Positions 45,472 to 54,116 of a stretch of 64,000 bases of DNA are shown in pieces (position 1 is the first letter of the stretch; every line of letters begins with the position of its first letter). Location: positions 2,170,001 through 2,234,000 of the forward strand of contig NZ_CP040899.1 of NCBI RefSeq assembly GCF_006349365.1, given 5' to 3'. Origin of the DNA: Georgenia wutianyii. Its GTDB lineage: Bacteria; Actinomycetota; Actinomycetes; Actinomycetales; Actinomycetaceae. The notes under the pieces are model-generated. The model saw nothing but the letters and a program-made list of their open reading frames with translations. It was not told the origin of the DNA and did no database searches. The position numbers were made by a program, and so were the translations under genes.

Positions 45472-45484
45472 GCCACCGGCGTCC

Positions 45485-46183
45485 CTAGGCGAACAGCTTC
45501 CCGAACGGCGTCGCCGCGAAGCCCTCGGCGCACGCCAGCGCGAGGAGCAGCGCCCATCCTCCGGTGAGCAGCGGCGTACGTGCGGCGGCGTCCCGGCGCC
45601 ACAGCGGGACCGGCTCGAGAACGAGGAACGCCACTGCCGCGGGCGGTAGGAGGTACATGAACCAGAACCAGGCCCACGTCGTGGCCAGCCGAGGCCGCGG
45701 CCCGACGACGAGGACGAGGAGCGCCCCGAGCCACGCGATCCCGTGGAGCCGCCAGGTCGTCCCCGACTCCGACCGCAGGGCATCGACCTCGACGATCTCG
45801 ACGGACGACGGCGAGAGCTCCGCCGCCGCCCTGATCCGGTCCGCCTCGTCGACGACGATGACGGGACCCGACCCTACCGACGTGGACTCGTACAGGTAGC
45901 TCGCCCGGCCCGGCCGACCACTCCTGTCCCACACGACCTCGAACAGACCGCTCGCGTCGGCGTCGACCGTGGGTCTCTCCAGCGTGACGCGGGTGACGGC
46001 GCCGCGTTCGAGGTCTGCCACGAGGTCCTCGACGGAGGCGAACACCGGCATGCTCGCCAGCTGCACCCAGCCCAGCACCAGGCCGATCCCCACGGCCACC
46101 CGCACCACGAGACCGACGACGCCGGACTGTCGCACGTCCGTGAGCGGCGTGGCGCCCGCCGACGTCGTCGTCCCCTCGTACAT
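45485..46183 (-). CDS. Hypothetical membrane protein
   Basis: Protein of 232 residues from ATG 46183 (MYEGTTTSAG). One N-terminal membrane segment (VVGLVVRVAVGIGLVLGWVQLASM), a soluble region of about 100 residues (LVADLERGAVTRVTLERPTVDAD, VVWDRSGRPGRASYLYES), and three C-terminal membrane segments. The soluble part likely faces outside. I do not recognise the family. It converges with arsC across the poly-C run and repeat array. Confidence 0.68.
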   Translation of the reverse strand: MYEGTTTSAGATPLTDVRQSGVVGLVVRVAVGIGLVLGWVQLASMPVFASVEDLVADLERGAVTRVTLERPTVDADASGLFEVVWDRSGRPGRASYLYESTSVGSGPVIVVDEADRIRAAAELSPSSVEIVEVDALRSESGTTWRLHGIAWLGALLVLVVGPRPRLATTWAWFWFMYLLPPAAVAFLVLEPVPLWRRDAAARTPLLTGGWALLLALACAEGFAATPFGKLFA

Positions 46184-46297
46184 GGCCCACAGGCTAGGGG
46201 CGGTGCGTCCGCCCGCGGGCCGGTTCAGGTGGCCGGCAGACGGCGTGCGCAGTCCGCTCCGGGGTGAGAGCGGCGGGCCGCCCCGGCCCCGGTGCGA

Positions 46298-46329
46298 GCG
46301 GGGGCCCCTGCGATGGCAGGAGCCCCCGC
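46298..46329. terminator. Terminator hairpin after the GH3 gene
   Basis: GCGGGGGCCCCTGC (46298-46311), loop GATG, GCAGGAGCCCCCGC (46316-46329), with one mismatched pair; it lies just downstream of the GH3 stop on the minus strand. Confidence 0.75.
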
Positions 46330-46337
46330 CCACACGG

Positions 46338-49300
46338 TCAAGCAGCCCCGCCGCCCAGGCGGCGGCGCAGCGCCAGGGTCAGCCCGCCGGCAACCAGGAG
46401 GCCGAGGGCAGCCAGGAGCGGGCCGCCGTCGACGCCGGTCGTCGGGAGCCGGTCGGCGGCCGGGCCGGTGGGCGCCGGCGCAGCGGTCGGGTCGTCAGTG
46501 GGCCCGGCGGTCGGGTCGCCCGGCTCACCGGGGGTCGTCGGACCGGGCGCGGGGGCCGCGAGCGGCGTCTCGACGAGCCGGACCGTCGCCAGCCGCGCAT
46601 CGTCCGCGGCGACGAGGTAGAGGTCGTGGACCCCCGCCTCGAGGTCGGCGAGCGGCGCGGAGACGGTCTCGTAGGCATACCGGTCGCCCGTGCTCGGCAC
46701 GTCGAGCGTGGCCAGCAGCTCCCCGTCCGGCGCACCGAGCCGGACCTCGACGGCCCCCGGTCCTGCGGCCTCGCGCGCGACCGACGCCTCGAAGGAGCGC
46801 TCCTGCGCCGGGGAGAACCGCACGTCATGGAACGCCAGCCAGTCCCCGGCGCCCACGCCGGCGCTGTCCCCTGCGGTCCTCGACCGGTCGACGACCTCGA
46901 CGCCCTCGTAGGAGTCGAAGTCCACGGCGTCCTCCCCGTCGGTGAGGTCACGCTCCCGCGGCACGGCCTCACCGCCCACGACCACCTGGGTGGAGGAGCG
47001 CACGTCCTGCGAGGACGGACCGACGAGCACGTCGTACCGTCCGGGCGCGACCACCTCCGCGTCCGTCTCCACGTCCCAGTACGCGAGATCCGCGACCGGC
47101 AGCGAGAACGTCACGGTGCGGGTCTCCCCCGCCGGCACGTGCACCCGCGCGAAGTCCCGCAGCGTCTGCAGCGGCTGGTCCACCGGCGCGTCGAGCGTGC
47201 GCGTGTACAGCTGGACCACCTCGTCGCTGTCCCGCTCCCCGGTGTTCGTCACGTCCACGGACACCTCGACCGTCCCGTCCGGCGCCACCTCGGCCGCCGC
47301 CTGCGCGGGGATTCGCACGTCGGAGTACTCGAACTGCGTGTACGTCAGGCCGTGCCCGAACGGGTAGAGCGGTTCGCCCGTGAAGTGCTGGTAGGTGGTG
47401 CCCGCCTGGCTGATGTCGTACTCGAGGATGCTCTCGGGCAGGTCGTCCACCGTCCGGTACCACGTCTGGGTGAGGCGTCCCGCGGGTGAGACGTCCCCGA
47501 GCAGCACGTCGGCCAGCGCGGTCCCCGTCTCCTGCCCGGCGTGCGAGGTCCACAGCACCGTCGTCAGGTCCTGCGGCAGGGTCACCGGGTAGCTCGTCAT
47601 GAGCACGACGACGACGTCCTCGTTCGCCTCCGTCACCGCCGCGACGAGCTCCTGCTGCGCCGGGGAGAGCGCGAGGTCGGCCCTGTCCTGCGTCTCGCGC
47701 CCGTTGATGTAGGGGTTGTTCCCCACGACGACGACGGCGGTGTCGGCCGCCGCCGCGGCGGCGACGGCCTCCTCGGTGCCCTCCGTGAGCGTCTCGAGGA
47801 CGAAGCGCGTGGCGCCGGCCGCGTCGGCCGCGGCCGTGACGCCGCCGTCCGCACCCACCGAGAGGTAGCGCCGGTTCTGCACGTTGCGGACGATGACGCT
47901 GCCGTCCTCCGCCTCCTCGAGGTTGAACGTCTCGCGCACCTCCCAGCCGTTGGGCTGGTGCTGGTCGTTGCGCACGACGTCGTCCCAGCCGCGCGAGAGG
48001 TACTTGCCGTTCGCCTCGGTCCGCAGCGCGTACACGCCCTGCCCCCAGTCGAACAGCGCCATCGTCTCGGCCGGCCCGGCCGTGTCCGGCCCGGCGGTGA
48101 GCTGCCCGCCGTCGGCGTCGCTGGGCGCGGTGAGGTAGGCACCGGTCGCGGCGACCCGCAGCGCGACGGAGTCCACGCCCTCGCTCGTCGTCACGCTGTC
48201 CGCGCCGAGGCGCTCGGTGAGGCCGTCGAGTGCCGTCACCCGGTAGGGCATGGTCCCGGAGTACCAGTCCTCGTAGAGCGTGTCGCTCAGCGGGCCGACG
48301 ACGGCGACGCTCCCGGCGTCGTCGAGCGGGAGCAGGTCGGCGTCGTTCTCGAGCAGCACCATCTGGGCGAGCGCCGCCTCGTGGGCGAGCTCCTGGTGCT
48401 CCGGGGCGTTGATGACGTCGTCGGTGATGTCCTCGTAGGGGTTGAGGCCCGGCGGGTCGAAGTCACCGAGCCGGAAGCGCACCGGGAGCATGTGCCGCAG
48501 CGCGTCGTCGAGGTCCTCCTCGGTGAGCAGCCCCTGGGCGAGCGCGTCGGTGAGGTGGCCGACGGTGAAGGAGGGGTCCTCCCCGCGGTCGGTGAAGCTG
48601 TCGACGCCGGCGCGGACGAGTGCGGCGTGGCTCTCGGGGTGCGTGTCGTAGTAGCCCTGGGCGTCGACGACGTTGCCCGGCGCGTAGGCGTCGGACACGA
48701 CGAGGAGCTCCTCCTCGCTCCACGTGCGGGCGTGCTCGATGAGCGGGGACAGGTGCGCCGGCCGCCCGTTGACGAGGTTGTAGGACGCCATCATCCCGTT
48801 CGCGGCACCGGCGGACAGCGCCTCCTCGAACGCCGGGAGCCAGTACTCGTGGAGCGTGCGCGGCGGGAGGCTGGAGTTCGTCCGGTCGCGCTCGGCCTCG
48901 TTGTTGTAGCCGATGAAGTGCTTGAGCATCGGCGCCGCCCGCAGGTAGGTGACGTCGTCGCCCTGGATGCCGGAGGCGTACGCGGTGGACATCCGCCCGG
49001 TGTGGAGCGCGTCCTCGGAGTAGCCCTCCTCGTTGCGCCCGGCGCGCGGGTCACGGAGGAGGTCGACGACGGGCGCCCACAGGTTGAGGCCGTGGTAGTC
49101 CGGGTCGAGGTGGTGGAAGCCGCGCGCCTCGGTGCCGACGACCTCACCGACGCGGCCGAGCAGCTCGGTGTCCCACGTGCTGCCCAGGCCGATCGCCTGC
49201 GGGAACACCGTGGCCTCCCCGAGCCAGGCGACGCCGTGGAGCGCCTCGGTGCCGGTGCGGAAGGCGGGCAGCCCGAGCCGCTCGATCTCCGGCTGCCACT

Positions 49301-49517
49301 GGTGCATGAGGGAGACCTTCTCCTCCAGCGTGAGACGGGAGACGAGGTCCTCGACCCGCTCCTCCAGCGGCAGGGCCGGGTCGCGGAAGGGCGGGTCCTC
49401 GACCGCCGCGCCGGCCGGCGGCACCGCCGCGGCGAGCAGCAGCGCGCCGAGCGAGCCCGCGACTCCTGCGGCGAGCCGTCTCCGGCGGCGCCCGGGCATC
49501 TGGTCCGACAACGTCAT
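46338..49517 (-). CDS. Cell-wall-anchored GH3 beta-glycosidase
   Basis: Protein of 1059 residues. Signal peptide to about 38; GH3 (alpha/beta)8 domain with KHFIGYNNEAERDRTNS near 199-215 and nucleophile Asp276 in VVSDAYA; second GH3 lobe; an inserted beta-trefoil, fascin-like segment at about 443-578 (VAATGAYLTAPSD, NGKYLSRGWDD, NRRYLSVGADGG); fibronectin III-like domain; a CBM6-like region; and a sorting signal LPTTG near 1024 with hydrophobic helix and basic tail. Sortase would fix it to the wall. It cuts beta-linked glucose or xylose from oligosaccharides at the surface, probably feeding the importer next door. LacI-type operators lie upstream. Confidence 0.9.
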   Translation of the reverse strand: MTLSDQMPGRRRRRLAAGVAGSLGALLLAAAVPPAGAAVEDPPFRDPALPLEERVEDLVSRLTLEEKVSLMHQWQPEIERLGLPAFRTGTEALHGVAWLGEATVFPQAIGLGSTWDTELLGRVGEVVGTEARGFHHLDPDYHGLNLWAPVVDLLRDPRAGRNEEGYSEDALHTGRMSTAYASGIQGDDVTYLRAAPMLKHFIGYNNEAERDRTNSSLPPRTLHEYWLPAFEEALSAGAANGMMASYNLVNGRPAHLSPLIEHARTWSEEELLVVSDAYAPGNVVDAQGYYDTHPESHAALVRAGVDSFTDRGEDPSFTVGHLTDALAQGLLTEEDLDDALRHMLPVRFRLGDFDPPGLNPYEDITDDVINAPEHQELAHEAALAQMVLLENDADLLPLDDAGSVAVVGPLSDTLYEDWYSGTMPYRVTALDGLTERLGADSVTTSEGVDSVALRVAATGAYLTAPSDADGGQLTAGPDTAGPAETMALFDWGQGVYALRTEANGKYLSRGWDDVVRNDQHQPNGWEVRETFNLEEAEDGSVIVRNVQNRRYLSVGADGGVTAAADAAGATRFVLETLTEGTEEAVAAAAAADTAVVVVGNNPYINGRETQDRADLALSPAQQELVAAVTEANEDVVVVLMTSYPVTLPQDLTTVLWTSHAGQETGTALADVLLGDVSPAGRLTQTWYRTVDDLPESILEYDISQAGTTYQHFTGEPLYPFGHGLTYTQFEYSDVRIPAQAAAEVAPDGTVEVSVDVTNTGERDSDEVVQLYTRTLDAPVDQPLQTLRDFARVHVPAGETRTVTFSLPVADLAYWDVETDAEVVAPGRYDVLVGPSSQDVRSSTQVVVGGEAVPRERDLTDGEDAVDFDSYEGVEVVDRSRTAGDSAGVGAGDWLAFHDVRFSPAQERSFEASVAREAAGPGAVEVRLGAPDGELLATLDVPSTGDRYAYETVSAPLADLEAGVHDLYLVAADDARLATVRLVETPLAAPAPGPTTPGEPGDPTAGPTDDPTAAPAPTGPAADRLPTTGVDGGPLLAALGLLVAGGLTLALRRRLGGGAA

Positions 49518-49592
49518 GGCACGTTCCCCCTGTGTGTCGTGTCCTTCCGCGGCGCCCCCGCCGGGCCACTGCGCCCGGGCTCGACGACACCG

Positions 49593-49605
49593 TCGAAGCG
49601 TTTCG
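49593..49605. promoter_or_regulatory. LacI-type operator O1
   Basis: TCGAAGCGTTTCG, one mismatch from the palindrome CGAAGCGCTTCG, 76 bases upstream of the GH3 start. With the nearby O2 it should control the GH3 promoter. Confidence 0.75.
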
Positions 49606-49610
49606 CTCGT

Positions 49611-49622
49611 CGAAACGCTTCC
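49611..49622. promoter_or_regulatory. LacI-type operator O2
   Basis: CGAAACGCTTCC, a close match to CGAAGCGCTTCG, 18 bases from O1 centre to centre, a spacing that would put two dimers near each other on the helix. Confidence 0.7.
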
Positions 49623-49724
49623 AGACTATGAACCAGGTCACCTCCGGGTCAAGGAACCGGCCGAAACACGGCGAACGGGGCTTGCGGCCTGGTCGAGCGC
49701 GGGCGTATGGTCTCGCCATCTCAT

Positions 49725-49736
49725 CGAAGCGCTTCT
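49725..49736. promoter_or_regulatory. LacI-type operator O3, upstream of lacI-type gene
   Basis: CGAAGCGCTTCT, an almost perfect palindrome 20 bases before the regulator start. Position fits autoregulation. Confidence 0.8.
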
Positions 49737-49756
49737 ACACAGACCGGAGAGTGTCA

Positions 49757-50767
49757 ATGGCTGCCACCATCAACGACGTCGCACGCGTCGCCGGGGTGTC
49801 GATCAGCACCGTCTCCTACGCGCTCAGCGGCAAGCGACCGATCGGCGAGAAGACCCGCCAGCGGGTCGAGGCCGCGATCGCCGAGCTCGGCTACACCCCC
49901 AACGCCGGCGCCCGCGCCCTGGCCGGCCGGCGCACCTACATCCTGGCCGTCACCGAACCGGTCCGCCCGGACACCTACACCCCCGCCCACATGGCGTTCG
50001 TGCTCGCGACGGCGACCGCCGCCCGCGCCTACGACTACGACGTCCTCCTGCTCACCCAGGACGAGTCGCTCGGCGGCCTCCAGCGGGTGACGACGAGCCG
50101 GATCGTCGACGGGATCATCGTCCTGGACGTCCTCGCGCAGGACGAGCGCGCCGAGCTCGTGCGGTCGATGGGCGTGCCCGCGGCGCTCGTCGGGATCCCG
50201 GACGACACCGACGGCCTGGCCTGCGTCGACCTCGACTTCGGCGCCGCCGCAGAGCTCGCCGTCGACCGACTCGCCGACGCCGGCCACGAGGTCGTCGGCC
50301 TGCTCGGCCACCCGGAGTCGGTCTACGAGCGCGGCTCGAACTTCACCCTGCGCTTCCGCGACGCCTTCCTCGCGCACGCCGCCCGCCGCGGCCTGCAGGC
50401 ACGGTTCGCCATGCCCGAGCGCACCATCGCCAGCGTCCGCTCCGCGATGGACCGGCTCCTCGGTCCCGACCGCGACCTCACCGGTCTCGTCATGCACGGC
50501 GAGGACACCGTGCAGATGCGGGCCCTGGACGTCCTGCGCGAGCAGGGCCTCTCCGTCCCCGGCGACGTCTCGGTGATCTCGGCGGCCGCGACCTTCGACA
50601 CCTCGACGTTCACCCCTCCGCTCGACACCGTCCCCCTCATCGCCGAGCAGAGCTGCTCCCGCGCCGTCGAGCTCACCATCGCCCAGATCACCGGCGACGC
50701 CGGGCCGCGCGTGGAGCTCATCCCCCCGACCTACGTCGAGCGCGGGTCCACCGCGCCCCGGCGCTAG
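49757..50767 (+). CDS. LacI-family transcriptional regulator of the sugar regulon
   Basis: Protein of 336 residues from ATG 49757, with GGAGA upstream. N-terminal HTH (ATINDVARVAGVSISTVSYALSGKRPIGEKTRQRV) and hinge helix (YTPNAGARALAGRRT) are typical LacI features; the rest is a periplasmic-binding-like sensor. It lies between the GH3 gene and the sugar-importer operon, with perfect or near-perfect CGAAGCGCTTCG palindromes before each. Related regulators such as CelR release DNA when they bind cello-oligosaccharides; here a xyloglucan or cello-oligosaccharide is inferred as inducer. Confidence 0.93.
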   Translation: MAATINDVARVAGVSISTVSYALSGKRPIGEKTRQRVEAAIAELGYTPNAGARALAGRRTYILAVTEPVRPDTYTPAHMAFVLATATAARAYDYDVLLLTQDESLGGLQRVTTSRIVDGIIVLDVLAQDERAELVRSMGVPAALVGIPDDTDGLACVDLDFGAAAELAVDRLADAGHEVVGLLGHPESVYERGSNFTLRFRDAFLAHAARRGLQARFAMPERTIASVRSAMDRLLGPDRDLTGLVMHGEDTVQMRALDVLREQGLSVPGDVSVISAAATFDTSTFTPPLDTVPLIAEQSCSRAVELTIAQITGDAGPRVELIPPTYVERGSTAPRR

Positions 50768-50809
50768 TACACAACCGAATCCGCAACCATAGCACCACCC
50801 ACCCGTCGT

Positions 50810-50821
50810 CGAAGCGCTTCG
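50810..50821. promoter_or_regulatory. LacI-type operator O4, before the importer operon
   Basis: CGAAGCGCTTCG, a perfect 12-bp palindrome 59 bases upstream of the binding-protein gene. Confidence 0.85.
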
Positions 50822-50879
50822 CCAGGCTCTCGACGGCACCGGACGGCCGCGCCCCGCGGCCAGGAGAGAGGCAGGAACG

Positions 50880-52190
50880 ATGAAGTCCAAGAAGCTCACA
50901 GTCACAGCCGCCACAGCCCTGTCGGCCGCACTGCTCCTCAGCGCGTGCGGCGGCTCCGACGGCGAGGACGGCGCCGCCGGGGACGGTGGCAGCGACGATG
51001 TCCTGCGCGTCTGGCACTTCGAGAACCCGGACAGCGCCATGGGCGTCGCCTGGGAGGAGGCGATGCGCGTCTTCGAGGAGGAGACCGGCGCGACCGTGGA
51101 GTTCGAGGAGCGCAGCTTCGAGCAGATCCGCCAGACCGCCAGCCAGGTGCTCAACTCCGACCAGGCGCCCGACGTCCTGGAGTACAACAAGGGCAACGCC
51201 ACGGCCGGCCTGCTCTCCAGCCAGGGCCTCCTGCGGCCGCTGGACGACGCCGTCGCCGAGTACGGGTGGGACGACATGCTCGCCCCGGCCCTGCAGACCA
51301 CCGCCCGCTACGACGAGCGCGGCATCATGGGCTCGGGCAGCTGGTACGGCGTGCCCACCTACGGCGAGTTCGTCCAGGTCTACTACAACAAGGACATGTT
51401 CGCCGAGGCCGGCGTCGAGGTGCCCACCACGCTGGAGGAGTTCGAGCAGGTCCTCCAGACGTTCGCCGACCAGGGCGTGACGCCGCTGGCCGAGGCCGCC
51501 GCCGAGTACCCGCTCGGCCAGCTCTGGTACCAGCTCGCCCTCACCGGGGCCGACCGCGAGTGGGTCGACTCCTACCAGCTCTACACGAGCGACGTCGACT
51601 GGCAGGGCCCGGAGGTCACCTTCGCCACCGAGACGATCGCCGACTGGACCGACAAGGGCTACATCTCCACCGACGCGACCGGCCTCGCGGCCGAGGACGC
51701 CGGCGTCGCCTTCATCAACGGCACCAACCCGATCTTCTTCTCCGGCAGCTGGTGGCACGGACGCTTCAACACCGAGATCGACTTCGAGTGGGGCAGCTTC
51801 CTCTTCCCCGGTGAGGGCATGTCCCCCGGCTCCGCCGGCAACATGTGGGTGATCCCCGAGCGCGCGCAGAACGCCGAGCTCGCCGAGCAGTTCATCGACA
51901 TCACCATGCGCCCGGAGATCCAGGCGCTCATGGGCAACAGCGGCGGCGTGCCCGTCGCGGCCGACCCGGCCGACATCGAGGACGAGGGCAGCGCCGAGCT
52001 CATCGCCAACTTCAACACGCTCAACGAGCGTGACGGCATCGCCTTCTACCCCGACTGGCCGACGCCCACCTTCTACGACGAGCTCAACGCGGGCCTCCAG
52101 GAGCTCCTCAACGGCACGAAGTCGCCGGCCGAGGTCCAGGAGCAGCTCGGCCAGCAGTACCAGGCCGGCATCGCGGACATCGTCGGCTGA
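50880..52190 (+). CDS. Sugar ABC transporter substrate-binding lipoprotein (SBP_bac_1)
   Basis: Protein of 436 residues. Signal MKSKKLTVTAATALSAALLLSAC with lipobox LSAC, then Gly/Asp linker and the two-lobe fold (VLRVWHFENPDSAMGVAWEEAMRVFEEETG, WYGVPTYGEFVQVYYNKDMF) of the CUT1 sugar family. It captures oligosaccharides for the two permeases that follow. GAGAGAGGCAGG lies before ATG 50880, and a perfect LacI operator lies 59 bases upstream. A hairpin in the gap to the permease gene may keep this protein in excess. Confidence 0.93.
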   Translation: MKSKKLTVTAATALSAALLLSACGGSDGEDGAAGDGGSDDVLRVWHFENPDSAMGVAWEEAMRVFEEETGATVEFEERSFEQIRQTASQVLNSDQAPDVLEYNKGNATAGLLSSQGLLRPLDDAVAEYGWDDMLAPALQTTARYDERGIMGSGSWYGVPTYGEFVQVYYNKDMFAEAGVEVPTTLEEFEQVLQTFADQGVTPLAEAAAEYPLGQLWYQLALTGADREWVDSYQLYTSDVDWQGPEVTFATETIADWTDKGYISTDATGLAAEDAGVAFINGTNPIFFSGSWWHGRFNTEIDFEWGSFLFPGEGMSPGSAGNMWVIPERAQNAELAEQFIDITMRPEIQALMGNSGGVPVAADPADIEDEGSAELIANFNTLNERDGIAFYPDWPTPTFYDELNAGLQELLNGTKSPAEVQEQLGQQYQAGIADIVG

Positions 52191-52196
52191 CCGAGC

Positions 52197-52228
52197 GGCC
52201 GGGTGCCGCCCTCCGGCGGCACCCGGCC
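52197..52228. promoter_or_regulatory. Intercistronic hairpin between binding protein and permease genes
   Basis: GGCCGGGTGCCGCC (52197-52210), loop CTCC, GGCGGCACCCGGCC (52215-52228): 14 perfect pairs without a T run. Such structures often stabilise the upstream message or partly end transcription, giving more binding protein than permease. Confidence 0.75.
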
Positions 52229-52260
52229 ACCGACCTCGTCGTCCAGGAAAGGAGCCCCTC

Positions 52261-53217
52261 ATGGCGAGTGCAGTCCCGCCCGTCGCGCGCAAGGCGCGTC
52301 CCGGCGGCCCGCTCATCCCCAAGACCAACAGGCGTACGTACTGGCTCTACCTCGTGCCGGGCCTCACGCTGCTGACGATCGTCATCATCGTCCCGCTGGT
52401 CTGGAACATCTACCTCACCTTCACGTCCTACCGGGGCATCCGGCCCCCGGAGTGGATCGGGCTGGAGAACTGGGAGCGGCTGTTCGCCGACGCGACCTTC
52501 TGGACCTCCTTCCAGAACTCCCTGGCGATGATCGCGGCGATGGTCATCGTGCCGACGCTGCTCGGCCTCGTGCTCGCCGCCATGCTCTTCGACCTCATCG
52601 GCAAGAAGTTCGGCGGCCGGATCGCGAGCTTCCTGCGCGCCACCTACTACCTGCCCCAGATCCTGCCCACGGTCATCGCCGCCATCGTCATCGGCTGGAT
52701 CCTGCGCCCACAGGACGGCGCGCTCAACACCATCCTCGAGAGCATCGGGCTGGGCTCCCTCGCGCACAACTGGCTGGGCAGCCCGGACACCGCGATGCCG
52801 AGTCTCATGGTCGTCCTCGTGTGGGTGCAGATCGGCTACCCCATCGTCATCTTCATGGCGGCGCTCCAGCGGGTGGACCCCGAGCTCTACGAGGCCGCCG
52901 AGCTCGACGGCGCGGGCTGGTTCCAGCGTTTCCGCGCCATCACCGTCGGCATGATCCGCCCCGAGATCTTCGTCGTCGTCCTCACCTGCACCATCGCCGC
53001 GCTCAAGGTGTTCGGCCCGGTCTACGCCCTCACCGGCGGCGGCCCCGGCACCTCGACCATCGTCCCGTCGTACTACGCCTACAGCCAGTTCTTCCAGGCG
53101 CAGCAGGTGGGCTACGGCGCGACCATCGCCACGGCGCTCACCGCCGTCGTCGCCGTCGTGTCCGTCGTCTTCGTCACCGTGCAGTCGCGCCTCGAGCGCC
53201 GAGAGGAGGGACGCTGA
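52261..53217 (+). CDS. Sugar ABC transporter permease (MalF type)
   Basis: Protein of 318 residues with six membrane segments, from YWLYLVPGLTLLTIVIIVPLVWNIYLTF to the last helix before RLERREEGR. The EAA loop is EAAELDGAGWFQRFRAITVGMIRPE. AGGAAAGGAG lies before ATG 52261. It pairs with the next permease to form the CUT1 sugar channel. Its stop shares a base with the next start (TGATG). Confidence 0.93.
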   Translation: MASAVPPVARKARPGGPLIPKTNRRTYWLYLVPGLTLLTIVIIVPLVWNIYLTFTSYRGIRPPEWIGLENWERLFADATFWTSFQNSLAMIAAMVIVPTLLGLVLAAMLFDLIGKKFGGRIASFLRATYYLPQILPTVIAAIVIGWILRPQDGALNTILESIGLGSLAHNWLGSPDTAMPSLMVVLVWVQIGYPIVIFMAALQRVDPELYEAAELDGAGWFQRFRAITVGMIRPEIFVVVLTCTIAALKVFGPVYALTGGGPGTSTIVPSYYAYSQFFQAQQVGYGATIATALTAVVAVVSVVFVTVQSRLERREEGR

Positions 53218-54116
53218 TGGCCGCCGCCGACGTCCACGCTCCCACGAAGCCCGAGCGCCGCCGCCGCACGCCGGCCGGACGCGGACCGGGTACCACGCGC
53301 ACGGCCGGGGACTGGGCGGTGCTCGCCGTCGCCGTCCTCATCGGCCTGTTCATCGCCTTCCCGTTCATCCTCATCGTCATCAACTCCTTCAAGTCGCCGA
53401 CGGACTACGCGACGAGCGGACCGCTGGCCCTGCCCGCCGAGATCTACACCGACGGGATCTCCGCGTTCTGGGAGCGGGTGAACTTCCCGCAGAAGGTGTG
53501 GAACAGCTTCTTCATCTCCGGCACCGTCGCCGTGCTCGCGGTGCTGCTGTCGATGTTCAACGCCTTCGCCCTGGGCATCGGGCGGATCAAGGGGCGGATG
53601 TGGATCGTCATCCTCATCCTGCTCGCGAACATGCTGCCGCAGGAGGTGCTGCTCTACCCGCTGTACTTCATGTTCCGGGAGGCCGGCCTCTACGACAACG
53701 TGTGGGCCGTCATCATCATCTTCACCGTCATCCAGAGCGCCTTCGGCACCTACCTGCTCGCCTCCGTCTACAGCACCTTCCCCAAGGAGCTGCTCGAGGC
53801 CGCCTCGCTCGACGGCGCCGGCCGGTGGCGGGTCCTGTGGCGGGTGGTCTACCCGATCTCCCGGCCCACGCTCTCGGTCCTGCTCATCTTCTTCTTCATC
53901 TGGACGTGGAACGAGTTCCTCATCCCGCTGACGTTCCTCGTCTCCAACGCCAACCAGACGGTCCCGGTGGCGATCACCGCGCTCCAGGGTGACCGGCTCA
54001 TGGACGTGACGACGACGAGTGCCTCGGCGCTGCTCGGCCTCATCCCCACCCTCATCTTCTTCCTCATCTTCCAACGCACCCTCACCCGGGGCATCACCGC
54101 AGGAGCAGTCAAGTAA
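53217..54116 (+). CDS. Sugar ABC transporter permease (MalG type)
   Basis: Protein of 299 residues. A basic N-terminus of about 30 residues, then six helices and EAA loop EAASLDGAGRWRVLWRVVYPISRPTLSV. It completes the channel. No ATPase gene follows; a shared MsmK-type ATPase encoded elsewhere is the usual solution for CUT1 importers in actinobacteria. Stop and next start overlap by one base (TAATG). Confidence 0.93.
   Translation: MAAADVHAPTKPERRRRTPAGRGPGTTRTAGDWAVLAVAVLIGLFIAFPFILIVINSFKSPTDYATSGPLALPAEIYTDGISAFWERVNFPQKVWNSFFISGTVAVLAVLLSMFNAFALGIGRIKGRMWIVILILLANMLPQEVLLYPLYFMFREAGLYDNVWAVIIIFTVIQSAFGTYLLASVYSTFPKELLEAASLDGAGRWRVLWRVVYPISRPTLSVLLIFFFIWTWNEFLIPLTFLVSNANQTVPVAITALQGDRLMDVTTTSASALLGLIPTLIFFLIFQRTLTRGITAGAVK

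Noticed and set aside
45305..45484. Glu-rich or Pro-rich coding sequence over the CCT and poly-C run
   Set aside because: The frames read homopolymers and repeat units only, with no start signal and no similarity.
46338..49517. GH3 enzyme as NagZ-type N-acetylglucosaminidase for wall recycling
   Set aside because: It lacks the KHFPGHG-type NagZ motif and is tied by operators and position to the LacI sugar regulon, not to the AnmK operon.
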